DNA of 41,773 bases from Lapidilactobacillus mulanensis (GTDB lineage: Bacteria; Bacillota; Bacilli; Lactobacillales; Lactobacillaceae): contig NZ_RHOW01000018.1 in the NCBI RefSeq assembly GCF_003946215.1, positions 1 through 41,773 of the forward strand. Reading direction: 5' to 3'. The notes beneath the pieces were generated by a model. The model saw only the letters and a list, made by a program, of their open reading frames with translations. It was not told the DNA's origin and did no database searches. Positions 15,649 through 25,424 of the stretch are shown here, in pieces. A program made the position numbers and the translations under genes. Positions within the stretch are counted from its first letter, which is position 1. Each line of letters starts with the position of its first letter.

Positions 15649-16911
15649 ATGACAACTTTACGTTTCTTAAATGGTCTGAACACGATCGGCGGCAACATTG
15701 TTGAATTCGTCAACGGCGACAGTCGCGTGATCATGGACTTCGGAATTGCTTCTAATTTCGATGACAAAACCATCCAGCAAGCCATCGATGACCATGATCT
15801 TCCCCACTTGCCAGATTTATTATTGCCCGACCAGGCTCAGAAATTTGCCCACCAGGCGATTTTTATTTCTCATTTACACATCGATCATATGGGCGCGCTG
15901 AAATATTTACAGGCACATGAAATTCCCATTTATTTATCCAGCGACGCTAAAAAACTATACGAAGTTTTAATAGCTGAAGGTGTTGAAGCACCCGTCGAAA
16001 ATTTGCACGCATTGGCTGATCAAGAAAAAATTCAGGTCGGCTCATTGAGTGTGACTGGTTTTCTCAGCGATCATGATACGATTGGACCAATGGCGTTTCT
16101 CGTTGATGATGACGAGCACAAGTTTCTCCATTCTGGCGACGTGCGCATCAATGGCCCCCATCAGGATCGCGTCACCCGTTGGTCCGATCTCGTCGCCAAC
16201 AAACTGCTCGTGTATTTATCTGAAGCGACTACCTACAGCTTCGCCACCGAACAGCCTTTAGTCGTCGCCAACAACACCTCGGAACCCGTTTATCAAGAAC
16301 AGGATCTGGTACCGCTGCTCGAAGAGGAAATGGCCAGCATTCAATCGACATTGATCATCAATCCTTATCCACGCAACGTTGAGCGACTGATCAACTTCAA
16401 TTCTGCCGCCCTGGTTGCCAACCGTCCGATCGTTTGGGAAGACAATTACGCGAAAATCATTCGTACATTTGCACCCGAAGCAACCGTTTATCAAGTTGTC
16501 GCGACTGATCAACCAGCAACAGAATTCAATTTGCACTGGCAAGATTTAATGGCTGAATTACAACAAACTCCCCGGAAATTTGTCGTCCAAAATTCGTGGC
16601 AAAAACATGACCGGCTCACAGAATTCCGTGATGGCGTTTATCTACACTTTAACGGCGAACCACTCGGCGATTACGATCCACATTTTGCCGAACTACAAAA
16701 AATTCTGGCAACGCAAAAGCTCGATTTCGTCCCAATGGGTGCTAGTGGACATGCATCGAAACAAGACATTTTCGATTTGGCCAACAAAATTAGTGCCCGT
16801 TATACAGTTCCGTGGCACAGTTTCAAACCAGAATTATTAGCCGACCAACTCAAAACCACGCGGAGTGAAGCCTGGTTGCCAGAATTAGACTTGTATTACG
16901 AATTTGATTAA
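15649..16911 (+). CDS. Metallo-beta-lactamase-fold hydrolase, RNase J/beta-CASP-like
   Basis: This 420-residue cytosolic protein has the HxHxDH zinc motif at residues 75-80 (SHLHIDHMG). It also has a later FLSDHDTIGPM His, an HSGDVRING Asp, and a C-terminal SGHASKQDIFDL segment followed by VPWHSF that resembles motif C and the terminal His of beta-CASP nucleases such as RNase J. A nuclease or related phosphodiesterase activity is therefore plausible, but the substrate is unknown. The start is the ATG at 15649 with AAAGGAG seven bases upstream; an in-frame ATG eight codons earlier has no ribosome site. A terminator follows directly. Confidence 0.85.
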   Translation: MTTLRFLNGLNTIGGNIVEFVNGDSRVIMDFGIASNFDDKTIQQAIDDHDLPHLPDLLLPDQAQKFAHQAIFISHLHIDHMGALKYLQAHEIPIYLSSDAKKLYEVLIAEGVEAPVENLHALADQEKIQVGSLSVTGFLSDHDTIGPMAFLVDDDEHKFLHSGDVRINGPHQDRVTRWSDLVANKLLVYLSEATTYSFATEQPLVVANNTSEPVYQEQDLVPLLEEEMASIQSTLIINPYPRNVERLINFNSAALVANRPIVWEDNYAKIIRTFAPEATVYQVVATDQPATEFNLHWQDLMAELQQTPRKFVVQNSWQKHDRLTEFRDGVYLHFNGEPLGDYDPHFAELQKILATQKLDFVPMGASGHASKQDIFDLANKISARYTVPWHSFKPELLADQLKTTRSEAWLPELDLYYEFD

Positions 16912-16915
16912 TATT

Positions 16916-16948
16916 AAAAAAAGAAGCCGAAATTCGGCTTCTTTTTTC
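16916..16948. terminator. Bidirectional terminator
   Basis: AAAAAAAGAAGCCGAAATTCGGCTTCTTTTTT is a perfect hairpin with A and T tracts. It separates the hydrolase gene from the converging pseudogene. Confidence 0.85.
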
Positions 16949-16962
16949 GTTTATCCGTAAAA

Positions 16963-17484
16963 TTACGACCCAATCAAGGCCACACGCTCATATGCCACGA
17001 TAGCAGCCTCGAGGTAAGCTTTGATCTGTGCTTGAGTATGAATCCCCTTAATCCCCTTAACGGCTGTTCAACATCGCTAAAATCAGCCTTTAAATCATTT
17101 AAAAGACTCGGTAAATAACTCGCATCAATTTCAAAAACAGGACAACTCACAGGTAGCACAAAGTTAGGTGGACTCAATTGATACTCTTTTTTCAAAATAG
17201 CATTCAAACTATGGAAATCCTGATAATGAAGCGAAAGTATTCGCTCACGATGCGCAGCCGTCCCCTCAAAATGTCGCAAAGATTGATTGAACTCACCGCG
17301 AACCCAAATATCCACAATCAAATGACAATAGTACCCCTGTACAAACGGATCCGCCCAAACCGAAGCGTACGCTTGTTGAAAACGCGTCAAATTCAACCAA
17401 CCGTTTACTCACCCAGTCATTTAGTTTGGAAGAATATTTAAGTAACGTATTAATATCTCCAATGAATAATTCGCCACAACTCAC
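16963..17484 (-). pseudogene. Zinc-dependent phospholipase-C-like protein, frameshifted twice
   Basis: Three reading frames must be joined to recover one protein of about 170 residues. The N-terminal part (from a GTG at 17484: CGELFIGDINTLLKYSS) breaks near 17395-17400. The middle part runs on in another frame with GYYCHLIVDIWVRGEF, a His/Asp pattern like the zinc site of small phospholipase-C/S1-P1-like proteins. Near 17045-17055 the frame shifts again within a GGGGATTAAGGGGATT repeat, and the true C-terminus (TQAQIKAYLEAAIVAYERVALIGS) ends at a TAA at 16963-16965. The short GGGGATTAA duplication is a likely slippage site. The family assignment is by resemblance. Confidence 0.65.
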
Positions 17485-17534
17485 TTTGTAGTATAATAAC
17501 GTTCAACATCTATTTTTTCTAGGAGATAAATTTA

Positions 17535-18501
17535 TTGAAAAATAAAATCAGCAGAAACTTTTCAGTATTCATTCGTTGTTCCATCTATGACGCATGTTGA
17601 TGCCATTAATGGCCAGTTTAATTATTCGAGCGCGATTCATCCCTATTATGGATTCTATTATAGCCGGCCCGCAGTTTATAAAAAAATGGGTTTTAATGCA
17701 TTCCATTATTTAGGAAGCCATTATAAAATTACAAATCAAACCAAAATCGGCAATAACCCTTATCTATCTGATAAAACTGCCTATAAAAATACGCTCAATC
17801 AAATTAATAAGCAAAACGGTGGCCAGTTTATTAACTTGATTACAATGCAAAACCATATGCCCTATAATAATTATTATTCAAATAATGAATATACTGGTAA
17901 AATCAAGAGCGGGGTCATGAATACAGAAACTGAATTAAATGCATTCAGCACTTATACGAAGGGGGTCAGTTATACTGATCAGGCCGTTAAATCTTTCATA
18001 ACATCGATTGACAAGATTAATAAGCCAATTTCAGTGGTATTTTATGGAGACCATTATCCAGCGATTATTTCAACATCGTATTTATCACAATATGGTTTGA
18101 AGATGCATGAAACGAATTTTTTCATCTACTCGAATAAATATAGTCGCGAGCATCTTCACACTAAACGGCTTAACTCAGTAAAAATAGCTGGAACTAATGA
18201 TTTCACTTCGCTAATTCTCAAGCAAACCAACTCAAAGGTATCACCGTATGCAGCCCTACTAACCGCAGTTCAAGAGAAACTACCTGTGATTACACAGCAA
18301 TCGATCATTAATAATACCGCGGCGGGTGATACCACGGAAGAAAACTATGAATTTATTACACAGCAACAAAAGACGCTCAAATACAACTCCCTCACTAAAA
18401 ATCAAAAAAATCTCTTACATGATTTACAACTCGTCCAATACGATTTAACTAAGGGAAATCACTATCTTGAAAACACCAAGTTCATGTCAACTAAAAAATG
18501 A
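17535..18501 (+). pseudogene. LTA-synthase-family protein with internal deletion
   Basis: AGGAG precedes a TTG at 17535 that opens MKNKISRNFSVFIR, a normal membrane-protein start. After about 15 codons the frame is wrong and stops, while the frame from 17587 encodes 304 residues of the C-terminal half of an LTA-synthase-like sulfatase-fold enzyme: FHYLGSHY, TMQNHMPY, and VVFYGDHYPA with metal-binding Asp/His. The membrane segments and the segment with the nucleophilic Thr are missing. Seen: a fusion of the two ends of the gene, out of frame. Inferred: an internal deletion of roughly 1 kb or more that inactivated the gene. Confidence 0.8.
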
Positions 18502-18527
18502 ATTTCACGATCTCCACTGATCAAATA

Positions 18528-18570
18528 ATAATGTGTGAGAAACCGTTGTAAATAGTTTCTCACACATTAT
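18528..18570 (+). terminator. Stem-loop after the LTA-synthase pseudogene
   Basis: AATGTGTGAGAAAC (18530-18543) pairs with GTTTCTCACACATT (18555-18568). The T tract after it is short, so termination may be weak. Confidence 0.55.
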
Positions 18571-18634
18571 TTAATACCATTCAATTTCGGTCTAGAAAAG
18601 ATTATTAGCAAAATTATCCATTGAGGTGATCATT

Positions 18635-20002
18635 TTGAAAAGTAGTAACATTAAACGCAGTAATAGAGAAATTATATTGGTTACATTAGGTTTGGGTATT
18701 GTACTGTTACTTTTTAACTTATACGTTCCTACACTTAAGAATGACGATTTGGGCTATATTCATCGTGCAAACACCATGGGTTACTGGGGAGCGACCGTCG
18801 ATCATTACCATAGTTGGAGCTCGAGATTGGTCATTGAATTTTTTGTCATGTTTTTTGCAAAGAACTTTTTGCTTTGGCAATTTATAAATACCATAGTCAT
18901 GCTTGGTACGATTATAATAATTTACAAATTTGTGTTTGGCAGCTTGGAACCAAAGAAGTTGTTGCTTACGGCTGCATTATACTTCCTGATGCCCCTAATG
19001 ATTATGAACGAAGCTGGTTGGATTGCGACAACACTAAATTATTCATGGCCGACGCTTGCAGCATTGCTCGCATTTTATCCCTTCTACCAGACTATAAAAA
19101 AGAAAAAAGCATCCCCTTATATACTTATATTTAGCACAGTATTGCTTGTTTTTGCTGCCAATCAAGAACAAATAAATCTTTGTTTTTTCGTCTTAACCTT
19201 GATTGTTTCCGTGTATATTAAAACAACAACAAAACATTACCCAATTCAATTACTTCCTTTATCGCTGATAAGTTTTGCTGAATTATTCTTTTCAATTACA
19301 ACCCCAGGCAACCTTATTCGGTTTAACAAAGAAGTGATCCGTTGGTTTCCAGGATATGAGCATTTTTCGATTGTTAACAAGATTGACCTGGGAATTTCTT
19401 CCTTCGGTAAACCGTTCTTTTTCGATACTAACATACTGTTCGGGGCATTATTTGCCTTGATTGCAATCGCTGGCTACCAAAATACTAAAAATTATTACCT
19501 ACGTCTCATATCGCTAACTCCTCTCTCATTAAATCTGTTGATCTTTCTCGGAAAAACAATGAAACCCAGCTTCCTTAACACTGGGAGTCAACAAAACATG
19601 ATTTGGGACAGTAATGGTATTGATAAACTTTTTTCAAGAACCGGAACGGACTTATCGCTTCTACACCCCGGAACATGGCTGGCCACACTAACTATCTTAA
19701 GTTTATTATTATTTCTTTGCATCAGCTTGTTCACGTCATTTACCAACAAGCATGAAGCAATATTCGCCATTGTCCTAATATTGATGGCTTTCGGTTCAAG
19801 ATTAATCCTTGGCTTCTCGCCTACCGTGTGGGCCTCTGGATTAAGAACCTATTATCTTGTTTTTGTCGTCGCTATAATTCTAGTTCTAATGCTTTGGAAA
19901 CAAGAAATTAGAAAGTTAAATTCGAGCCAGATCCAGTTGGTCACAGCGAGCACAACCGTCATCGGAATATTAACTCTGATCGTCACAGTCTTAAATAACT
20001 AG
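18635..20002 (+). CDS. DUF6056-like polytopic membrane protein
   Basis: This 455-residue protein has about ten or more hydrophobic segments. After the first segment an extracytoplasmic loop contains NDDLGYIHRAN and HYHSWSSRLVIEF, a placement of acidic and aromatic residues typical of GT-C glycosyltransferase-like proteins and of DUF6056. Such proteins often modify surface glycopolymers, but the substrate is unknown. I chose the TTG at 18635, nine bases after GAGG; an in-frame GTG three codons earlier overlaps the ribosome site. It lies next to the deleted LTA-synthase gene and converges on the large surface-polymer locus. Confidence 0.7.
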   Translation: MKSSNIKRSNREIILVTLGLGIVLLLFNLYVPTLKNDDLGYIHRANTMGYWGATVDHYHSWSSRLVIEFFVMFFAKNFLLWQFINTIVMLGTIIIIYKFVFGSLEPKKLLLTAALYFLMPLMIMNEAGWIATTLNYSWPTLAALLAFYPFYQTIKKKKASPYILIFSTVLLVFAANQEQINLCFFVLTLIVSVYIKTTTKHYPIQLLPLSLISFAELFFSITTPGNLIRFNKEVIRWFPGYEHFSIVNKIDLGISSFGKPFFFDTNILFGALFALIAIAGYQNTKNYYLRLISLTPLSLNLLIFLGKTMKPSFLNTGSQQNMIWDSNGIDKLFSRTGTDLSLLHPGTWLATLTILSLLLFLCISLFTSFTNKHEAIFAIVLILMAFGSRLILGFSPTVWASGLRTYYLVFVVAIILVLMLWKQEIRKLNSSQIQLVTASTTVIGILTLIVTVLNN

Positions 20003-20067
20003 TCCGATTCCCCAATATAAAAAGCTTCAATACTTTAAGCTATTGGTTAAGCCAAAAGTGCGGAAGC

Positions 20068-20106
20068 CCGAAAAGATGATCACTAAATAAGTGATCATCT
20101 TTTAAA
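20068..20106. terminator. Bidirectional terminator
   Basis: AAAAGATGATCAC (20071-20083) pairs with GTGATCATCTTTT (20091-20103). It ends both the DUF6056-like gene and the minus-strand polymer operon. Confidence 0.75.
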
Positions 20107-20125
20107 TTTGAATTAATTTGTTTGT

Positions 20126-21799
20126 CTACTCACCTTTTACTTTTTTCATATTCAAGGAAATCGAATCATATTTAAGAATTTCGTCCTTAATAGATTGTTT
20201 GTCCGGCGGTAATTCCATCAATTTGTTATCGGTTGTATCGTAAAAATCCGACCCTACCTCTGTTGTATGTTCATATTTACTAACATTGTTTGTAAATAGA
20301 GAAGTTCCTAAGAAGTAATTCTCTTCATTTTCAAGATTTAGCATGTCTAGGATGGTTGGTGTCAACAGAAGTGAATTTCTGCCTTTCGCATCGACTTCTT
20401 GATGTTTACTATTGGGATACTTGATCATCAATGGCACGGTTGATGCAAATGCTGTACGTTGATCATCAAAGGTATTCGCATATTCTGGCGCTGCATAGCT
20501 GGCATGATCCGTTGTTAAGATCAAGATGGTATTATCTTTAAGATCACTATTTTCAAAACTATCATAAAACGAACTAAAAGCTTCATCGAAATTATGAAAT
20601 TTATTGAGAACTGGATTTTTCCCATCACCGTACTTGCTATCTGTATCCCAGCCATTATGTGTTTGGAACGTGTACGTGGCGAGCATAAACTTTCTGTTCT
20701 TTTGACTTAAAGCATTGGCCTGTTCGAACAACAAATTCAGATTATCTTTATCAGGTAAGAAAGTATCAGCACCACTACCTTGCCACTGGCTCTTATTTCC
20801 GGAAATAACACTATCAAAACCAAGATTTTTAAGATAAGGCGTGAATTGCTTGTGCTTAGGTTCTGCATTGATCATCTTGGTAACATACCCATTTTTACTG
20901 AGAATTTCTGGCAAACCAATCAGTTTAGTATCTAACCGCTTTTTCATTTGTTTAGCCGTAGTCGCGCCTTCATAACCCTCATTAAACTGGTAACTGGAGT
21001 AAAGCTGCCCACGAAGCCCTCGATAAGTAGGGGCAGTATGATTATAATAATTTCTCACATCAATTGATTCGTCAGCAAATTTATTTACTGCAGGCATCAA
21101 ATTAGGATATTTATCATCCTCAATGACTCTTCGTGAGGTCCCCTCGGCAAAAATAATGATTACATTCATATGATCAAGATTTGCGTCTATTCCGTCTTTA
21201 ACGCTTTTATTTTTAAAAGCTTTTAAAATTTTTGCTTGATTCGTTGTCTCCATAGCCTGTTCGATCTGATAATCTTTCTGGTAATCTTTGATTAAAGCAT
21301 AGGTTCCAGCAAGTGCTGTATTTGGCTTAAAAATAAAGATTGCAATAACAGCGAGTATACTCATCACAATTGAGCCCATAGCAAGGAAACTATGTTTTTT
21401 TAACAGATTAAATCTCATCGGGAGAAAAGCAATTAGAATCACAATAATAGTTAAAACGACATACTTAGGCAAACTGGGACCCAATGCGTGGACATTGTTA
21501 ATATTTTCAAGCATTGTTTTAGTCGTGAACGTCCCAGAAAACAACTTGACCCATTCCTGTGCAATGATAATCAAGAAGAGAATTGAACTTATTAAATAAG
21601 CAGGATATTTAAAATATTTCAATGGCACTTGAGAAATTGAAATAACTATCCCAACTTCAAAAAGTTCTAAAGCTAACTCATAATATGTATGATTCAGTAT
21701 ATTAGGAATGACTATTAATATACCGATGAGGAAAAATTTTATAATAGTTAACCAAGAAAAAATATTTATATTTTGCCTTGACCCATTCAATTTTGGCAT
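20126..21799 (-). CDS. LTA-synthase-like sulfatase-fold transferase, end of the surface-polymer locus
   Basis: This is a 557-residue membrane protein with about five N-terminal membrane segments (to about residue 160) and an extracellular alkaline-phosphatase/sulfatase-type domain. VIIIFAEGTSRR holds a metal-binding Glu. NHTAPTYRGLRGQL carries the likely nucleophilic Thr. QTHNGWDTD and TTDHASYA supply further metal-site residues. The Thr motif differs from classic LtaS (GKTSDAE), placing it in another branch of phosphoglycerol or phosphoethanolamine-type transferases. It is last in the minus-strand polymer locus, 105 bp after the TagO-like gene, so it probably modifies that polymer. The acceptor is unknown. 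The start ATG has only a modest GGGA site. Confidence 0.82.
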   Translation of the reverse strand: MPKLNGSRQNINIFSWLTIIKFFLIGILIVIPNILNHTYYELALELFEVGIVISISQVPLKYFKYPAYLISSILFLIIIAQEWVKLFSGTFTTKTMLENINNVHALGPSLPKYVVLTIIVILIAFLPMRFNLLKKHSFLAMGSIVMSILAVIAIFIFKPNTALAGTYALIKDYQKDYQIEQAMETTNQAKILKAFKNKSVKDGIDANLDHMNVIIIFAEGTSRRVIEDDKYPNLMPAVNKFADESIDVRNYYNHTAPTYRGLRGQLYSSYQFNEGYEGATTAKQMKKRLDTKLIGLPEILSKNGYVTKMINAEPKHKQFTPYLKNLGFDSVISGNKSQWQGSGADTFLPDKDNLNLLFEQANALSQKNRKFMLATYTFQTHNGWDTDSKYGDGKNPVLNKFHNFDEAFSSFYDSFENSDLKDNTILILTTDHASYAAPEYANTFDDQRTAFASTVPLMIKYPNSKHQEVDAKGRNSLLLTPTILDMLNLENEENYFLGTSLFTNNVSKYEHTTEVGSDFYDTTDNKLMELPPDKQSIKDEILKYDSISLNMKKVKGE

Positions 21800-21904
21800 T
21801 CAAACATTCCCGATTTCATTTAATATTAACCCTAGATTCGTAGTCTGAATTGTTGAAAAACGACTTACGGTCTAATTTAAAATCTGGTTTGTTTCCGTTT
21901 ATTG

Positions 21905-22993
21905 CTATCGTTCATTTCGACCCATTTTTTTCACAATTCTCGAAATTGTTCTCAACAATGGTTGACGATCGTCTCCTATCAATCCAATCGACTCAACAAA
22001 AAGCTCCAATCCGAATAAAATCACAATTGTTAATGCGATGTTCCCAATTGTCGAAGAAATCGGATATAACAATGCCACGAACGAAAAAATAAGCGCTAAG
22101 CCATAAATTGCCAAAACTGTCTGACGATGTGTAAGCCCTAACTGCATTAAACGATGATGCAAATGATGCTTGTCAGCTTGTGATATTGGCTTTTTATTTA
22201 GTATTCGACGCAACATCGCATAAACTGTATCTGTAATCGGAACACCGAGAATAATCACAGGAATAACCAAGGTGACAAACGTTATGTTTTTTAATCCCTT
22301 TAATGAAAGTACCGAAATCATAAAGCCAATAAATAAGGCACCGGTATCTCCCAAGAAGATACTGGCGGGATGAAAATTATATGGCAGAAATCCAATCAGA
22401 GCGGCAACCAACGTAAAAATTAAAACTGCAACATAAGTGTTGGGAATGGCTAGGAAAAAGAACGCCATAATTCCCATTGTTGTTAACCCAATGATAGAAA
22501 CACCAGTGGCTAGCCCATCTAACCCATCAATTAAATTGACCGCATTAGTAATCGCCATGATCCAAAAAAGTGTAATTGGAAAACTTAACCAACCCAAATG
22601 AAAAGTTCCAAGGAAAGGTATGACCACTAAGTTCATTTTTATACCGCCGAGGAAATAAACAATTGTTCCGGCAATGACAATTCCCAACATCTTTAATTTC
22701 GGAGATAATTCGCGAATGTCATCGATCATACCAGTTAACACGATAATACATTCAGCTGTAGTCAAGGCTAACAGTTCATGTGTGGGAAACTGATTACGCA
22801 ATAAAACAAACGCAGCAAAATTAAAAGCCACAAATATACCGAGACCACCCATCGTTGGCATGGGTTTTTTATTTACCCGTCGTGCATTCGGATTATCAAC
22901 TGCGCCCAATACAAAGGCGAGTTTTCGAACAAATGGTGTGATCAACGCGGACACGATCATTGTCAATATAAGTTTTACAATAATGTTGAACAT
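21905..22993 (-). CDS. tagO: Undecaprenyl-phosphate sugar-1-phosphate transferase (TagO/WecA/MraY family)
   Basis: This membrane enzyme transfers a sugar 1-phosphate, usually GlcNAc-1-P from UDP-GlcNAc, to undecaprenyl phosphate, the first step of wall teichoic acid or polysaccharide synthesis. It has about ten membrane segments. Family motifs are PTMGGLGIF, NAVNLIDGLDGLATG, FLGDTGALFIGF and the cytoplasmic HHLHHRLMQLG typical of TagO/WecA. I prefer the ATG at 22993 (362 residues), with AAAGTGAG upstream; a GTG four codons earlier overlaps that site. It follows three glycosyltransferase genes and is the likely initiator of this locus, replacing the usual WbaP/CpsE-type enzyme. The exact sugar is unproven. 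Confidence 0.88.
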   Translation of the reverse strand: MFNIIVKLILTMIVSALITPFVRKLAFVLGAVDNPNARRVNKKPMPTMGGLGIFVAFNFAAFVLLRNQFPTHELLALTTAECIIVLTGMIDDIRELSPKLKMLGIVIAGTIVYFLGGIKMNLVVIPFLGTFHLGWLSFPITLFWIMAITNAVNLIDGLDGLATGVSIIGLTTMGIMAFFFLAIPNTYVAVLIFTLVAALIGFLPYNFHPASIFLGDTGALFIGFMISVLSLKGLKNITFVTLVIPVIILGVPITDTVYAMLRRILNKKPISQADKHHLHHRLMQLGLTHRQTVLAIYGLALIFSFVALLYPISSTIGNIALTIVILFGLELFVESIGLIGDDRQPLLRTISRIVKKMGRNER

Positions 22994-23099
22994 GATAGGA
23001 CTCACTTTCTGGAAAGGCGCTAAAAGCTACCGCGGCTACTGATTTATTTTATCAGAGCCAAAGCTATTTTACTATTTTAAGCTAGTTATGTTTGAAGAT

Positions 23100-23813
23100 T
23101 TATTTACGTTTAATTGACCAATAGCATTGGATCATCGTCAGTCGATCTAGAATCATTGGGAGTTTCTTTCGTTTCTGCCCAGTAACGTTATTACCATGTC
23201 TCACATAATTCATTAGCGGTTCTTTTATAGAATCAATTCGATATCTATTTTTTTTGGTTACCAAGAAAATCCACTGATCATGCATTGCAATCGTCCGGGG
23301 GAAGGGTAAAATAGCTTGCTTAACTTTGTTGGTAAATGCCATCATGGCACCAGTATAACCATTTTTTATTAAGTTTCCTAGAACGCCCTGATCAACATTA
23401 TTATGATTATAGTGATTCCACGAATTATCGATCACTTGTAAATTTTTGTCTACAACTATAGCATCGTGAACAACCAAATCGGACTTATTCAACTTAAAAG
23501 TTGCTTGACAAACCGATATTTTATTTGAAAACCATTGATCATCTTGATCACTCAAATAAATATAATCGCCCTTAGCCTTAGTAATTGCTCTTTCGAATGA
23601 GGCTATCGGACCTTGATTCACTTGATTAATAAAAATTTGATGTGGAATGTCTGATTCTTGAAAAACATCGTTAATAATTTGTATTGTATCATCAGAAGAT
23701 TGATCATCAACAATCAGCACTTCATCAGTATTTGAAAGTTGTGGCAAAATTGAACGTAATTGCCGTTCAATTGTCGCCTGACCATTATATGTTGCCATAC
23801 AAACCGTAATCAC
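23100..23813 (-). CDS. GT2-family glycosyltransferase
   Basis: This is a cytosolic, membrane-associated sugar transferase of 237 residues with a GT-A fold: ITVCMATYNG at the start, LIVDDQSSDDT (nucleotide binding), and LSDQDDQWF, a DxD-like metal motif common in GT2 rhamnosyl or galactosyl transferases. I place the start at the GTG at 23813, eight bases after GGAGG. It overlaps the previous gene's TGA by four bases (ATGTGA), so the two are translationally coupled. Upstream in-frame TTG (23828) overlaps the ribosome site. The donor and acceptor cannot be told from sequence. Confidence 0.88.
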   Translation of the reverse strand: MITVCMATYNGQATIERQLRSILPQLSNTDEVLIVDDQSSDDTIQIINDVFQESDIPHQIFINQVNQGPIASFERAITKAKGDYIYLSDQDDQWFSNKISVCQATFKLNKSDLVVHDAIVVDKNLQVIDNSWNHYNHNNVDQGVLGNLIKNGYTGAMMAFTNKVKQAILPFPRTIAMHDQWIFLVTKKNRYRIDSIKEPLMNYVRHGNNVTGQKRKKLPMILDRLTMIQCYWSIKRK

Positions 23814-24631
23814 ATTTTCAACCTCCAAATTTTCTTAAACTCACGAATCGTCCGTTTCCAGAAGAACCGGTCGCTCTCTTTGACAAATTGTTTCATCGTT
23901 CGTTTAAGCAACTGAATTTTGTGTGCCTGGAGCAAATCAGTCCTGTAATTAGAATAATACTTTGTCTCTGAATCAATAATACTATTGTATCGGGTGTGTG
24001 AAACATTTTGATAATTTTGAACAGATAAATCATGATCCAATGATGTATCCAATATCAATACTTTTTTGCCATGCTGACTAATTTCATAAAAGAGCCAATG
24101 ATCTAAAAAATCTAATGGAAATGACTGATTAAATCCGCCTAATTCGTTTAAAAACGCAACTGAAATCAAACTACCAGAATTAATTGCCATTAATGGGTTA
24201 GAATAAATGCCGGGATCAATGGCTTTTGATGAATGGTTAATATATTGTGATGCATCCACAGGCGATATCTGCTCGCCATTAGATACAACGCGTGGAACTG
24301 CAGCAACAAGCTTATCATCCAGAACAGTTGCAAGATACATATCAACAAGTTCTAAAGTCAATTGCGTGTCGTGATCTAATAACAAAAGCGCTGCGACGTG
24401 ATTTTTATTCGCCATTTTTAACGCATAATTATATGCTGCGGCAATCCCGCTATTTTTTTCATCATGATAATAATGGAAATGACTTTCAACTATGCTTACT
24501 GATTGTGCAAAAGGACTATTATCGTAGCAAATGATAGAAATATCTCTTTGAAATAGCTGATCAAATAATGAGTAGTATGGTAAATCCGTAATCTTCTTAT
24601 TATAAAGAACCGCAACAATTATAAATTTCAT
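23810..24631 (-). CDS. GT2-family glycosyltransferase, rhamnosyltransferase-like
   Basis: This is a 273-residue GT-A enzyme. FIIVAVLYN begins strand one. LLLLDHDTQLT holds the DxD motif. INSGSLISVAFLNELGGFNQSFPLDFLDHWLFYEI resembles the acceptor half of rhamnosyltransferases of surface polysaccharides. GGAGA lies six bases before the ATG. It follows the upstream glycosyltransferase after 12 bp and overlaps the next one by four. The sugar specificity is inference only. Confidence 0.87.
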   Translation of the reverse strand: MKFIIVAVLYNKKITDLPYYSLFDQLFQRDISIICYDNSPFAQSVSIVESHFHYYHDEKNSGIAAAYNYALKMANKNHVAALLLLDHDTQLTLELVDMYLATVLDDKLVAAVPRVVSNGEQISPVDASQYINHSSKAIDPGIYSNPLMAINSGSLISVAFLNELGGFNQSFPLDFLDHWLFYEISQHGKKVLILDTSLDHDLSVQNYQNVSHTRYNSIIDSETKYYSNYRTDLLQAHKIQLLKRTMKQFVKESDRFFWKRTIREFKKIWRLKM

Positions 24632-24643
24632 ACAATCTCCATC

Positions 24644-25423
24644 CTAGAAAAATTTCCAGCCCCACTTATTAAAATACTTGATCATCGAACTGATAAAAAT
24701 TTTAAAGACTTTCATACTTTTATGTGCTTCTTTACCATAATAATGTACAACGCTCGCTTCTGGCAGATAAACGATTTTTTTACTGGCATGACGATACTTT
24801 TGACATAAATCGTTATCCTCGAAATACATGAAAAATCGTTCATCAAATCCATCCACATCCACTAAATCCTGACGACGTGTGAGCATAAAACAACCCGAAA
24901 CAAACATGACTTCCTGCATTTCGGATGTTAAATCACGACATTCAAAATAGGCAAGACGCTTATCAAATAACCGCTTTATAAATCCAAAAGGAATAAATCG
25001 CAAAATATAATCAAACACATCTAGTTTACGTCTAACTAAATATTGCTCAGATCCGTCTGGATACAAGACTGAAGGGGCCAACATTGCATGCTCTTGCGCT
25101 GAAGCCTGCACAAGTAAAAGTTCAAAACTTTCTTGATCAACTAAGATATCAGGATTGCAAATCAACATAAACTCTTCCGTACAATGATCTATATTATAGT
25201 TATGTCCATGCCCAAAACCCGCATTATCAGGTGCGAAGTGAATTGTAATCATTTCATTTTGGTACTTAGCTAACTTTTGCTGATAGTCATCGTTCGAATT
25301 ATTGTCAAAAATATAAATGTGAGCGGCAAAATTAGGTAGTATTTCAGATTTAAAATTGTCTAAAGTTACAAACACGTCTGGACTATTGTACGTCACAATG
25401 CTAATTGCAATTTTATTGTCGAT
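24644..25423 (-). CDS. GT2-family glycosyltransferase with probable non-AUG start
   Basis: This GT2 enzyme has the GT-A motifs SIVTYNSPDVF, IFDNNSNDD, AGFGHGHNY, CNPDILVD (DxD-like), SGCFMLTRR and DERFFMYFEDNDLC, characteristic of rhamnosyltransferase-type GT2 proteins. The only standard start in frame is a GTG at 25396, which would delete the first beta-strand (KIAISI). The frame stays open upstream, and a GAGGAG site lies at about 25434-25439. The best spaced in-frame codon is ATC at 25423, or possibly ATT at 25429 or CTG at 25432. The upstream wzy gene ends within this overlap, suggesting coupled translation. Confidence 0.75.
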   Translation of the reverse strand: MDNKIAISIVTYNSPDVFVTLDNFKSEILPNFAAHIYIFDNNSNDDYQQKLAKYQNEMITIHFAPDNAGFGHGHNYNIDHCTEEFMLICNPDILVDQESFELLLVQASAQEHAMLAPSVLYPDGSEQYLVRRKLDVFDYILRFIPFGFIKRLFDKRLAYFECRDLTSEMQEVMFVSGCFMLTRRQDLVDVDGFDERFFMYFEDNDLCQKYRHASKKIVYLPEASVVHYYGKEAHKSMKVFKIFISSMIKYFNKWGWKFF

Positions 25424-25424
25424 A

